From contig JAHDDP010000007.1 of assembly GCA_020629285.1 (NCBI GenBank), forward strand, positions 230,217 to 294,216: a stretch of 64,000 nucleotides of DNA. Direction: 5' to 3'. Below are positions 1-8,019 of this stretch, piece by piece (position 1 is the stretch's first letter; every line of letters starts with the position of its first letter). The translations under genes and the position numbers were made by a program. Below the pieces are notes generated by a model. The model worked only from the letters and a program-made list of their open reading frames with translations, ran no database searches and was not told the DNA's origin. The DNA comes from Maribacter sp. Its GTDB lineage: Bacteria > Bacteroidota > Bacteroidia > Flavobacteriales > Flavobacteriaceae.

Positions 1-561
1 CTGTTTTTGCTTGAATTCGGTTGCTGTTATCCTTCCAAACTCAGCTTCGCTACCGTCTGAAAGTAGGGTTTTCATTGAAACAACCTTATCTCTGGTTACC
101 CCATATTGTATAGATGTAGTACCAGAAGAATTATTACCTACCATACCACCTATCATACACCTATTAGAGGTTGATGTATTGGGTCCAAAAAACAATCCGT
201 ATGGCTTTAGATATTGATTCAGCTCATCTCTAATTACCCCTGGCTGAACTGTTACCTGCTTCTTTACCTTATCCAGACTTATGATTTTGGTAAAGTGTTT
301 TGACACATCGACCACCAAACCATCACCCACACATTGCCCTGCCAAAGAAGTACCTGCCGTTCTAGGTATAAGCGAAACGTTTTGCTCGTTGGCAAACTTT
401 ATTATTTTTTTGATATCATTTACGCTTTTTGGAAAAGCAGCTCCTAACGGTATTTTTCTATATACCGAAGCATCTGTAGCGTAAAGAGTTTTGGTGAGAT
501 TGTCAAAACGGACATCTCCTTCTATATCTTGTTGTAACTTTGACAGCGAATTATTATTCAA
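1..561 (-). CDS. FAD-binding oxidase (GlcD/D-lactate dehydrogenase type), 5' part
   Basis: The minus strand is open from a TTG at 561 through the left window edge (187 codons), so the gene is cut off. The encoded start resembles the N-terminus of FAD-linked oxidases of the PCMH/GlcD family: PRTAGTSLAGQCVGDG is the FAD pyrophosphate-binding loop, followed by VQPGV and by GPNTSTSNRCMIGGMVGNNSSG, a segment typical of the long flavobacterial enzymes that carry an Fe-S C-terminal half. Such proteins oxidise 2-hydroxyacids such as D-lactate, glycolate or D-2-hydroxyglutarate; the substrate cannot be told from this fragment. No in-frame ATG lies between the upstream stop (about 585) and the conserved region, so TTG is the only plausible start visible. 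Family assignment is firm, full length unknown. Confidence 0.82.
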   Translation of the reverse strand, partial: MNNNSLSKLQQDIEGDVRFDNLTKTLYATDASVYRKIPLGAAFPKSVNDIKKIIKFANEQNVSLIPRTAGTSLAGQCVGDGLVVDVSKHFTKIISLDKVKKQVTVQPGVIRDELNQYLKPYGLFFGPNTSTSNRCMIGGMVGNNSSGTTSIQYGVTRDKVVSMKTLLSDGSEAEFGRITATEFKQKQ

Positions 562-651
562 CGTAACACAATTTTGATTGCTAAATTAAGTTTTATTGTG
601 TGAGCTACATTACAAATTAGCTCATTTTTCATCACAAAAAAATACAACTAT

Positions 652-1131
652 ATGAAGATTTTAAAGGGTATTACCGTATTGGTTTTTATGGCAACCTGCT
701 CGCTTTCCGCTCAAGAAATAGCTAATCACGCCTTAGGATTACGATTAGGGGATAGTGACGGATTTGGAGCAGAAGTCAGTTATCAAAAGTCATTAACTAG
801 GGACACCAGGCTGGAGTTTGACCTAGGTTGGAGGGATAGTAGAAATTTTAATGCCTTTAAAATTGCAGGACTTTACCAATGGGTAAGACCCATTGAAGGT
901 GACTTTCAATGGTACTACGGTGTTGGTGGCGGATTGGGCAATGTTGATTTTCCCGGTGACGATGGAGGGCTATTTGTTTTTGCCGCAGGCGATGTTGGTA
1001 TTGAATATAATTTTAACATACCACTGATCCTATCTTTAGATTTTAGACCAGAACTAGGCGTTGTAGGCTATGACGGATTCTCTGATAATTTTGATTTTGA
1101 TATTGGATTAGGTATTCGCTATCAATTTTAA
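652..1131 (+). CDS. Small outer-membrane beta-barrel protein
   Basis: A 159-residue protein begins with a signal peptide (MKILKGITVLVFMATCSLSAQ, cleavage probably after the SAQ) and continues as alternating amphipathic strands rich in Gly, Asp and aromatics, ending in YQF with a C-terminal phenylalanine, as expected for an outer-membrane barrel of about eight strands. No enzymatic motif is visible. Comparable small porin-like or OmpW/OmpA-barrel proteins are common in Flavobacteriia, usually without a known function. It stands alone: the FAD oxidase upstream is divergent and a strong hairpin terminator follows at once. A true ATG start follows an AT-rich leader without a Shine-Dalgarno sequence. 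Confidence 0.72.
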   Translation: MKILKGITVLVFMATCSLSAQEIANHALGLRLGDSDGFGAEVSYQKSLTRDTRLEFDLGWRDSRNFNAFKIAGLYQWVRPIEGDFQWYYGVGGGLGNVDFPGDDGGLFVFAAGDVGIEYNFNIPLILSLDFRPELGVVGYDGFSDNFDFDIGLGIRYQF

Positions 1132-1150
1132 AACTAAATAAAACAATATT

Positions 1151-1189
1151 AAAAAGACCTTTGGCCATTGCGCCAAGGGTCTTTTTTTA
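1151..1189 (+). terminator. Rho-independent terminator after the barrel gene
   Basis: AAAAAGACCTTTGGC (1151-1165) pairs with GCCAAGGGTCTTTTT (1172-1186), a 15-bp stem with one G-U pair and a 6-nt loop, followed by further T residues. It lies 20 bases after the stop of the barrel gene. Confidence 0.9.
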
Positions 1190-1204
1190 TATCCTATATA
1201 TAAG

Positions 1205-1212
1205 TACATTTG
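1205..1212 (+). promoter_or_regulatory. Bacteroidota -7 element (TACATTTG)
   Basis: TACATTTG matches the TAnnTTTG -7 consensus of Bacteroidota housekeeping sigma factor promoters. It sits 22 bases before the ATG at 1235, directly after the terminator of the previous gene. I see no good -33 TTG at the usual 17-23 nt spacing, so only the -7 box is supported. Confidence 0.5.
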
Positions 1213-1234
1213 CAACTTAACCTAAGTGAAATTT

Positions 1235-2353
1235 ATGAAACATAGTATTTTAATACTGCTTGCAGGAGCCTTATTGTTCAGCTGCAACTCAAAACCAGAA
1301 GGGTTTACGCTCAATGGTAAATTAAGAGGCGAAATGACAGATGGCACTCGTGTTTTCTTGAAAAAAATAGGAGAAAACAATCAACCAATGGAAGTTGATA
1401 CCGCCACTACGACAAATGGTGAGTTTACTTTTACCGGAAAATCCGATATCCCTGAGCTTCATTACATATTTGTTGAACAATTACCTGGGTATACCGCTGT
1501 TATACTTGAAAACGGAGAGATTCAATTTAGCGCACAAAGAGACAGTATGGGCTTTGCAGATATAAGCGGAACTTTTCAAAATGACACTTTCGCAGATTAT
1601 ATGGAGCAATCAAGAGAGATATCTCTTCAAGCACAATCTATACAACTAGATATGAAATCTGCATCTGGTGAGTCTGCTTTGGCACTACAAGATGAAATGA
1701 AAGAACTTCAAGAAGAGTACAAAACTTTTGAACTGGACTATGTAAAAAGTCACCCTAAGGCATTAATCTCAGCTTTAGTATTAGATAGAGCCGTTGCTAC
1801 CAAAGCAGTTGAACTAGAAGAAGCCGAAGAAATTTACAAAACGCTTTCAGAAGAGATCAAAAACTCTAAACCCGGAAAGCAAATACAAAAAGGTATTGAA
1901 AAACTAAAGGCTTCTGAAGCTGCTGGCAAAAACTCAAGCATTGGCGCTAAGGCCCCTGAATTTTCAGGTCCTAGTCCTGACGGAACCGAACTTGCCTTAA
2001 AAGATGTAATGGGAAAAGTTACCTTAATCGATTTCTGGGCAGGATGGTGCAGACCTTGTAGAGCTGAAAACCCTAATATCATTGCAGTTTACAATAAATA
2101 TCACGATAAAGGTTTAAACGTTTTAGGTGTTTCTTTAGATAGAACCGAAGAAGCTTGGAAAAAAGCAATTGCGGAAGACGGATTGGTTTGGAACCACATC
2201 TCTAACATCGCATACTTTGATGATCAAATTGCCAAGCTTTATAATGTTGATGCCATACCCGCTGCATTCTTATTGGATGAAAACGGAGTTATCGTTGCCA
2301 AAAACTTAAGAGGTCCTGCACTTGAAGCTAAAGTTGCCGAACTTTTGAATTAA
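1235..2353 (+). CDS. TlpA-like thioredoxin-fold lipoprotein with DUF4369-type N-terminal domain
   Basis: The protein (372 residues from the ATG at 1235) begins with a lipoprotein signal MKHSILILLAGALLFSC, so it is lipidated and attached to a membrane facing the periplasm or surface. Residues about 20-110 form a beta-rich domain of the DUF4369 type (FTLNGKLRG..., then VFLKK), followed by a helical linker (about 120-225). The C-terminal 140 residues are an AhpC/TSA-TlpA thioredoxin domain with the redox motif WAGWCRPC and a cis-proline region DAIPAAFLL. Such proteins are thiol-disulfide oxidoreductases; substrates are unknown. A longer reading from a GTG at 1226 is possible, but the ATG fits the signal peptide better. 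It converges on the beta-propeller gene through a shared terminator. Confidence 0.85.
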   Translation: MKHSILILLAGALLFSCNSKPEGFTLNGKLRGEMTDGTRVFLKKIGENNQPMEVDTATTTNGEFTFTGKSDIPELHYIFVEQLPGYTAVILENGEIQFSAQRDSMGFADISGTFQNDTFADYMEQSREISLQAQSIQLDMKSASGESALALQDEMKELQEEYKTFELDYVKSHPKALISALVLDRAVATKAVELEEAEEIYKTLSEEIKNSKPGKQIQKGIEKLKASEAAGKNSSIGAKAPEFSGPSPDGTELALKDVMGKVTLIDFWAGWCRPCRAENPNIIAVYNKYHDKGLNVLGVSLDRTEEAWKKAIAEDGLVWNHISNIAYFDDQIAKLYNVDAIPAAFLLDENGVIVAKNLRGPALEAKVAELLN

Positions 2354-2365
2354 GATATTAGTATA

Positions 2366-2407
2366 AATAAAAAAATCCCCAAGGTGAATACCTTGGGGAT
2401 TTTTTTG
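2366..2407. terminator. Bidirectional terminator between convergent genes
   Basis: AAAAAATCCCCAAGG (from about 2370) pairs with CCTTGGGGATTTTTT (2391-2405) around a TGAATA loop. A-run on the left and T-run on the right allow termination of both the TlpA-like gene (+) and the propeller lipoprotein gene (-). Confidence 0.92.
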
Positions 2408-2424
2408 TTTATATTTTATTCTAT

Positions 2425-4080
2425 TTAGAACTTATTATAATAATCATTGAACGTTCCGGTAATGGTTGCGCCATTGGCTTTCGTTACAGAACCCCATATG
2501 GCAGCTATAGGATTATCACCCAAGAACTCCAATGTTGCTCCTTCCTCTAAAATTATATCTCCATATACCGCCATGGTACCTTCAACCCTAAGTGTTGATC
2601 CGGCTTTAACGATAACATCTCTTTGACGATTTGCCCTACCTATAACGATAGTACCGTTCATCTCGAATAAACCATTTTCATTTATAGTCAAATCTTCTTT
2701 AACCGTCCAAGAACCACATAGTAATAAAGAACCGTTAACGGTAATCGAGTTAAATCTTTTTGAACCTGAAAATGCTTCCTCATTTCCTTGAGCAACTGTA
2801 TAGGTAGAGCCACCGCTAAATGCCGCTAAATTTTCACAGCTACTTACCAAGCTTTCTGTCGGTCTATTCAATTTTATAATTTGAAAACCTGATTTTCCTG
2901 ATGCGGCAAAAATATAATCACCTTTAGACGCTACATAATTAATCGAACCTGTTAACTCAATAACACCTACGGCAGAAGCATCACTACCCATATTCTCAGA
3001 CAGACTCAATCCACCAGCTCCATTTGCCATCAACAAAATATCCTCGTTAACCGCAACACCATTGGTAACAATTTCACCTGGCTCTGCATTTTCAGGACTT
3101 GTAAGTATGGGTAGATATTCTATAAAATTACCTGACGCTGCACTGTAGACACCTGCTCCTTTACTACCTTCAGAAACAATAATTTTGTCATCTGAGAAAT
3201 CTAGGGTTCTTTTAGCATCAATACCGAAATCAGAATCTATACTTATACTTCTAACTTCATTTAAAGTTACATCTAAGAAACTTACACCGCTTGCCGCATC
3301 TAACACAGCCATTTCATTTCCATTATACGCCACAGAACGTAAATCTGAAAAAGCGGCTTCACTTATAACACTTAAATCATTTTTGTCATAAACTACAACA
3401 AAACCATCTTGCCCACTGGTTACCACTGCTTTGTTATCTATAATACGAACATCTGTACCATTAAAACCTTCTTGAAAAGCATATGTTATATTGGATGTAT
3501 TAATTCTACCACCACTAACCTCTATTTTAGCGATTAAGGAATTTGCTGTAGCCGTAACAGATTGTTCAGCATCTACACCACCTGCAACATAGATGTAACC
3601 ATTATCGTAAGCAATGGAATTTAAATCTGCATTGGTGTAATAAACCCTAGATGTTACTACAGGATTATTAGGGTCGCTTATATCTATTACATCTACTGCT
3701 CCTACATAATCCATACCAACGGTATTGTAGGATACATAACCGTAATTACCATCTAAAACTACATGTGTAGCTGCTAAGTTCTCACCATTAGTGAACGATG
3801 GTGGTGCAATTTGAGCAACTAAGGTAAGCGGATAATCACCGGCCTCTTCTTTGCCCGTTAAACCGGATCTTTTTGCACTATTAGTTGGATCTTCATAAAT
3901 ATCCAAAACTCCGGCACGCTCAAAACTAACACTATTATCAAGTTTAGATTGATTCGTTTCGGTGACTAAATTATCTTCTGGATTTTCAAAAACTGTGGTT
4001 TCATCACTACAACTTGCCGCAAAAAGCGAAACGAAAATAGTGTAAATCCATACTTTTCTTACAGATAAGTTTGATTTCAT
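2425..4080 (-). CDS. LVIVD-type beta-propeller lipoprotein with C-terminal beta-solenoid-like segment
   Basis: The 551-residue protein starts with a lipoprotein signal ending FAASC, followed by SDETT, an acidic tract like the surface-export signals described for Bacteroidota lipoproteins. Residues about 85-410 contain repeated blades of the form YGYVS..., VDVIDISDPNNP, YIYVAGG and VASKGDYIFAASG, typical of LVIVD beta-propellers. After a Cys-containing hinge (about 418) the last 135 residues form short repeated strands (ITVNGSLLLCGSW, LTINENGLFEMNG, VIVKAGSTLRVEG, ILEEGATLEFLG) that resemble a right-handed beta-solenoid. No catalytic motif is evident; a binding or scaffolding role at the cell surface is inference. 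The upstream 120 bases hold no consensus -7 box that I can defend. Confidence 0.75.
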   Translation of the reverse strand: MKSNLSVRKVWIYTIFVSLFAASCSDETTVFENPEDNLVTETNQSKLDNSVSFERAGVLDIYEDPTNSAKRSGLTGKEEAGDYPLTLVAQIAPPSFTNGENLAATHVVLDGNYGYVSYNTVGMDYVGAVDVIDISDPNNPVVTSRVYYTNADLNSIAYDNGYIYVAGGVDAEQSVTATANSLIAKIEVSGGRINTSNITYAFQEGFNGTDVRIIDNKAVVTSGQDGFVVVYDKNDLSVISEAAFSDLRSVAYNGNEMAVLDAASGVSFLDVTLNEVRSISIDSDFGIDAKRTLDFSDDKIIVSEGSKGAGVYSAASGNFIEYLPILTSPENAEPGEIVTNGVAVNEDILLMANGAGGLSLSENMGSDASAVGVIELTGSINYVASKGDYIFAASGKSGFQIIKLNRPTESLVSSCENLAAFSGGSTYTVAQGNEEAFSGSKRFNSITVNGSLLLCGSWTVKEDLTINENGLFEMNGTIVIGRANRQRDVIVKAGSTLRVEGTMAVYGDIILEEGATLEFLGDNPIAAIWGSVTKANGATITGTFNDYYNKF

Positions 4081-4207
4081 TTTAATTGGGGTTTTTCAAC
4101 TAACGACCCCTACCGCCCTATTGTTGTCTATACACAGGGAAAAACGATGAAATACACATTTTTAAGTTAAAATATACACCTTATCTATAAAATCATTAAA
4201 AAGTAAT

Positions 4208-4858
4208 CTAAATCTTACCCATTTTCTCTAAAACCAACAGCAACAAAATAGGTAAAGCAAGTAAACCAACCATAAGGGTATCTGTTTGCAATAAACTAGG
4301 CATAAATAATAATGTAGTCAAATAACCTCCAATTGCACCACCAAAATGTGCAGTATGCCCAATATTACCCAATCTTTTTTTCATGCCATAAATAGAATAT
4401 AACAAATAGCCAATACCCACAACATAAGCCGGTACAGGAATTGGAATAAACATTATGCCCAAACGCATTTCTGGCTGAAGTAGAATGGCGGAATATAAAA
4501 CACCGGTTACCGCACCACTCGCCCCCACAGCCGAATAATAAGGTTCGTCTTTATGAAAACTCAATGCTAGCAGACTACCGCCTAAAAGACTTACACCGTA
4601 TATAATCAAAAACTTTGTAGTATTAAACCAATTGATAACAACACCTGCAAAGAAAAAAAGAGTCAACATATTAAAAAGCAAGTGAGAAACATCTACATGT
4701 AAAAAGCCCGAAGTTGCCATACGGTCTTTTTGCCCCGCCTTGATCGCTCCGATACTGAATTTATATCGCTCGAAAAAAGTGGTATCGTTGAAACCCTTTA
4801 TCGACACTAATACATTTGCCGCTATTATCGCTATGGTCGCTATATCCATGTTGTACAT
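4208..4858 (-). CDS. Rhomboid family intramembrane serine protease
   Basis: A polytopic protein of 216 residues with six predicted membrane helices. The rhomboid signatures are present: HVDVSHLLFNM in the second helix region, the nucleophile in GASGAVTG, and the catalytic histidine in GHTAHFGGAIGG. These enzymes cleave transmembrane substrates within the lipid bilayer; substrates are not predictable here. An ATG at 4882 would extend the frame by 8 codons, but that start lies inside a TATATTTG promoter element (4887-4880), so 4858 (MYNM) or 4849 is preferred. It is transcribed divergently from the acyltransferase gene, from overlapping promoters. Confidence 0.88.
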   Translation of the reverse strand: MYNMDIATIAIIAANVLVSIKGFNDTTFFERYKFSIGAIKAGQKDRMATSGFLHVDVSHLLFNMLTLFFFAGVVINWFNTTKFLIIYGVSLLGGSLLALSFHKDEPYYSAVGASGAVTGVLYSAILLQPEMRLGIMFIPIPVPAYVVGIGYLLYSIYGMKKRLGNIGHTAHFGGAIGGYLTTLLFMPSLLQTDTLMVGLLALPILLLLVLEKMGKI

Positions 4859-4879
4859 TGTCCACCCTTTATTTGGCGT

Positions 4880-4887
4880 CAAATATA
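4880..4887 (-). promoter_or_regulatory. -7 element of the rhomboid gene (TATATTTG)
   Basis: On the minus strand TATATTTG is an exact TAnnTTTG match. It lies 21 bases upstream of the proposed rhomboid start and rules out the longer start at 4882, which falls within it. Confidence 0.6.
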
Positions 4888-4889
4888 GT

Positions 4890-4897
4890 TATATTTG
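4890..4897 (+). promoter_or_regulatory. -7 element of the acyltransferase gene (TATATTTG)
   Basis: An exact TATATTTG box lies 18 bases before the ATG at 4916 and overlaps the TTG at 4895, which therefore is not the start codon. A TTTG at 4872-4875 is a possible but closely spaced -33 element. Confidence 0.6.
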
Positions 4898-4915
4898 CCC
4901 ATAATTTTTTTGAGA

Positions 4916-5812
4916 ATGCAACTATTGGCCTTTGTTTTAATCTATCCGTTTTTATGGGTAGTTTCTATTTTGCCACATCGACTATTTTACGGGTTATCCG
5001 ACATTGCCTGTTTCTTCATATACCGTGTATTTGGTTATAGAAGAAAAGTGGTTCAAGAAAACTTAAACTTGGTATTCCCCGACAAGTCTAATGAAGAACG
5101 GCATCGTATTGAAAAAGAATTCTATAAACACCTTTGTGATATGTTTTTAGAAATGGTAAAAACAATGAATTTAAGCAAAGAGGCCGTTGCCAAAAAATAC
5201 CACCTTGTTAATCCAGAAGTTTTACTGGAGATAGAAAAGGAACGAAGCATTATTATTTTATGTGCACATTATGCCAATTGGGAATGGAATGTTAGCATCA
5301 ACAATTATGTTAACTCTAAAGGATATGCGGTTTACCAAAAAATCAACAACTCTTATTTTGATAAATTTATCAGAAAAGTAAGAGCACGCTGGAATACCAC
5401 TTTAATAACCCAAGCACAAACTGCAAAAACGGTTATTCAGAATTATAGAAATAATATTAGAGCGACTTACGGTATGGTCAGCGACCAATCTCCACAAGCG
5501 CACAAAGCTCATTATTGGACAGATTTCATGGGTATCACCGTACCAATTTTTAACGGCGGAGAAGCTTTGGCTCGCAAAACCGGATTGGCTACCGTTTTCC
5601 TGAAAGTAAGTAAGGTAAAGCGCGGGTACTACAAGGCTGAGTTCACCCCTATTTCAATAAATAGCAAAGAAACCAAAGAACATGAAATTACGAACAAATT
5701 TTTAAGACTTACCGAAGAGCAAATAAGAGAACAACCAGAATATTACCTATGGACCCACAAACGATGGAAACATAGGGATAAACAGCCAGCAGCATTTGCC
5801 GATGTTCTTTAA
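4916..5812 (+). CDS. LpxL/HtrB-type lysophospholipid or lipid A acyltransferase
   Basis: The 298-residue protein has an N-terminal membrane anchor (MQLLAFVLIYPFLWVVSILP) and the LPLAT active-site block AHYANWEW, an HX4E version of the acyltransferase HX4D/E motif, followed by the substrate-binding region (YAVYQKINNSYFD, VSDQSPQ). It belongs to the LpxL/LpxM family that adds a secondary acyl chain to lipid A on the inner face of the inner membrane; flavobacteria usually have one or two such enzymes. The exact acyl donor and position are unknown, and a role in other membrane lipids is possible. Start chosen at the ATG because the longer TTG start lies in the -7 box. Confidence 0.87.
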   Translation: MQLLAFVLIYPFLWVVSILPHRLFYGLSDIACFFIYRVFGYRRKVVQENLNLVFPDKSNEERHRIEKEFYKHLCDMFLEMVKTMNLSKEAVAKKYHLVNPEVLLEIEKERSIIILCAHYANWEWNVSINNYVNSKGYAVYQKINNSYFDKFIRKVRARWNTTLITQAQTAKTVIQNYRNNIRATYGMVSDQSPQAHKAHYWTDFMGITVPIFNGGEALARKTGLATVFLKVSKVKRGYYKAEFTPISINSKETKEHEITNKFLRLTEEQIREQPEYYLWTHKRWKHRDKQPAAFADVL

Positions 5813-5819
5813 AATGAAT

Positions 5820-5858
5820 AAAAAAACCGGAAGTAGTTGAACTGCTTCCGGTTTTTTA
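5820..5858. terminator. Bidirectional terminator between the acyltransferase gene and glmM
   Basis: AAAAAACCGGAAG (5821-5833) pairs with CTTCCGGTTTTTT (5845-5857); the stem can be extended inward with AGTT/AACT. A-run and T-run flank the stem, serving both convergent genes. Confidence 0.9.
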
Positions 5859-5876
5859 TATCAACTGGTTTTAAAA

Positions 5877-7265
5877 CTATAAACCTGCTATAGCCTTTAT
5901 TTCACCAATTATTCGATCTGCAAGACCATCTGCTTCGGTCTGACTTTTAGCTTCCGTATAAATTCTAATAATAGGCTCTGTGTTAGATTTTCTAAGATGC
6001 ACCCAGTTTTCAGCAAAGTCAACCTTTACACCATCAATCGTAGAAATTTCTTCAGCAGCATACTTCTCTGCCATAGACTTCAAAATGCCATCCACATCCA
6101 AACCAGGTGTTAACTGAATTTTCTTTTTACTCATAAAGTAGCTTGGGTAGCTTGCTCTAAGCTCTGCCACTGTACCACCTTTTTCAGCCATCAACATTAA
6201 AAATAACGCTGTACCTACCAAAGAATCTCTACCGTAGTGACTTTCTGGGTAAATGATACCTCCATTACCTTCACCACCAATAACGGCATTATTCGCTTTC
6301 ATTTTAGTAACTACATTTACTTCACCTACTGCCGCAGCTTCATAGGTGCCACCGTGTTTTTGCGTAATATCTCGTAAGGCACGAGAAGATGAAAGGTTAG
6401 AAACCGTATTACCTTTGGTTTTGCCCAGTACATAATCTGCACAAGCAACCAATGTATATTCTTCTCCAAACATTTCACCATCGTTACTTATAAATGCCAA
6501 ACGGTCAACGTCTGGATCTACAACGATACCGAAATCAGCTTTTTCTTTAACTACTAAATCGCAAATATCTTTTAAGTGTTCTTTTAATGGCTCTGGATTA
6601 TGTGGAAAATGACCGGTAGGCTCACAATACAACTCAACCACTTCCACTCCAAATTCCTTTAAAAGTTTTGGTATTGCAATTCCTCCTGTAGAATTCACTC
6701 CATCAACCACAACTTTAAATTTCGCTTTTTTCACAACTTCGGCATCTACCAAAGAAAGGTTTAAGACTTCATCTATATGTATATCTATATAACTGTCATT
6801 TTTGTTTATAACCCCTAAGTCATCTACATCTGAAAAATCAAAATCTTCTTTTTCTGCTATTGCCAAAATTTTAGCACCTTGGGCAGCATCTAAAAATTCT
6901 CCTTTTTCATTCAATAGTTTAAGTGCATTCCATTGCTTCGGGTTATGACTTGCGGTTAAGATGATACCACCATCCGCATTCTCCATGGGCACCGCTATTT
7001 CAACGGTTGGAGTTGTAGATAAATCTAAATCTACCACATCTATACCTAAACCTACCAAAGTAGAAACTACAAGGTTTTGAATCATTTCGCCAGACAAACG
7101 TGCATCACGACCAATAACGACTTTCAACTTATCCTTTTTAGAATAGTCTTTCAACCAAATTCCGTAAGAAGCCGCAAACTTTACTGCATCAATAGGTGTA
7201 AGATTGTCTCCTGGCTTTCCTCCTATGGTTCCTCGTATTCCTGAAATAGATTTTATTAGTGTCAT
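5877..7265 (-). CDS. glmM: Phosphoglucosamine mutase
   Basis: A 462-residue alpha-D-phosphohexomutase. It shows the phosphoserine active site TASHNPKQWN (around residue 104), the metal-binding loop DPDVDRL, the sugar-binding EGNGG and the C-terminal phosphate-binding RKSNTEPIIRIYTEA. GlmM converts glucosamine-6-phosphate to glucosamine-1-phosphate on the path to UDP-GlcNAc for peptidoglycan and lipid A. The long-loop form with a glucosamine-type EGNGG is the usual single phosphohexomutase annotated as GlmM in Flavobacteriia; a broader phosphomannomutase/phosphoglucomutase activity cannot be excluded. It is transcribed from its own TATATTTG promoter and ends at the shared terminator. Confidence 0.9.
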   Translation of the reverse strand: MTLIKSISGIRGTIGGKPGDNLTPIDAVKFAASYGIWLKDYSKKDKLKVVIGRDARLSGEMIQNLVVSTLVGLGIDVVDLDLSTTPTVEIAVPMENADGGIILTASHNPKQWNALKLLNEKGEFLDAAQGAKILAIAEKEDFDFSDVDDLGVINKNDSYIDIHIDEVLNLSLVDAEVVKKAKFKVVVDGVNSTGGIAIPKLLKEFGVEVVELYCEPTGHFPHNPEPLKEHLKDICDLVVKEKADFGIVVDPDVDRLAFISNDGEMFGEEYTLVACADYVLGKTKGNTVSNLSSSRALRDITQKHGGTYEAAAVGEVNVVTKMKANNAVIGGEGNGGIIYPESHYGRDSLVGTALFLMLMAEKGGTVAELRASYPSYFMSKKKIQLTPGLDVDGILKSMAEKYAAEEISTIDGVKVDFAENWVHLRKSNTEPIIRIYTEAKSQTEADGLADRIIGEIKAIAGL

Positions 7266-7286
7266 ATAATCTTAATAAGTTTTTTG

Positions 7287-7294
7287 CAAATATA
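7287..7294 (-). promoter_or_regulatory. -7 element of glmM (TATATTTG)
   Basis: An exact TAnnTTTG match on the minus strand lies 21 bases upstream of the glmM ATG. No clear TTG -33 element at the standard distance. Confidence 0.55.
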
Positions 7295-7360
7295 AACGTA
7301 TCATACTAATCACTATTGCCCTTCTTTGTAAATTCGACACTACAAGCATAATTTGATCCA

Positions 7361-7957
7361 ATGAATTTCTTAGCACATATTTATCTCTCTTTTAATGATA
7401 AAGAAATAACCATAGGTAATTTTATAGCTGATAGTATTCGTGCCAATAAATTCGAGCACTTACCTACTAGAGTTCAAAACGGTATAAAATTACATCGACA
7501 TATAGACACATATACCGATTCTCACCCAATACCTAAAATAAGCAGCAAACGCCTTCATGCAAATTATAGCCATTACAGTAGGGTTATCGTTGACATTTAT
7601 TACGATCATTTTTTAGCCAAAAATTGGTCTACATATTCAGATGTTCCATTAGATATTTTTGTAAATGATTTTTATGACCTTTTAGAAGACAATTACGAGA
7701 TATTACCTATTGGTGTCAAAAAGATGATGCCTTATATGATTACCGACAATTGGATTTTCAATTATTCTAAAATGGACGGAATTGCTCGTGTACTGAACGG
7801 TATGAACCGTAGAACGAATAATAAATCTAAAATGAATTTTGCCATCATTGACCTTGAAGAGCATTACGATGCTTTTGAAGCAGAGTTTACCGAATTCTTT
7901 GAAGAGCTAATTACTTTTTCAAAACAAAAATTCAATTCATTTACAAATAAAAAATAA
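7361..7957 (+). CDS. Acyl carrier protein phosphodiesterase (AcpH/DUF479 family)
   Basis: The 198-residue protein opens with MNFLAHIYLSF and GNFIADSIR, followed by GIKLHRHIDTYTDSHP and DIYYDHFLAKNW, the His/Asp-rich helical motifs of the AcpH family. E. coli AcpH hydrolyses holo-ACP and releases the 4'-phosphopantetheine group; the cellular need for this is poorly understood. The His and Asp residues (HRHIDTYTD, YYDHFL) match the metal-binding HD-like core of the family. Standing between glmM (divergent) and the gamma-glutamyltransferase gene, it appears to be a single gene. Its function is assigned by family only. Confidence 0.8.
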   Translation: MNFLAHIYLSFNDKEITIGNFIADSIRANKFEHLPTRVQNGIKLHRHIDTYTDSHPIPKISSKRLHANYSHYSRVIVDIYYDHFLAKNWSTYSDVPLDIFVNDFYDLLEDNYEILPIGVKKMMPYMITDNWIFNYSKMDGIARVLNGMNRRTNNKSKMNFAIIDLEEHYDAFEAEFTEFFEELITFSKQKFNSFTNKK

Positions 7958-8019
7958 TTATTAAAATATATGAACCAATATTTTAAACTCAATTATTTAA
8001 ACTATAAATTTAACTAACT

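Noticed and set aside
11..484. Open frames on the plus strand at 11-217 and 281-484
   Set aside because: They lie antisense to the clearly conserved FAD-oxidase frame on the minus strand and have no family-like sequence.
4816..5040. Plus-strand open frame across the rhomboid/acyltransferase divide
   Set aside because: It overlaps the two divergent promoters and the starts of both conserved genes in another frame.
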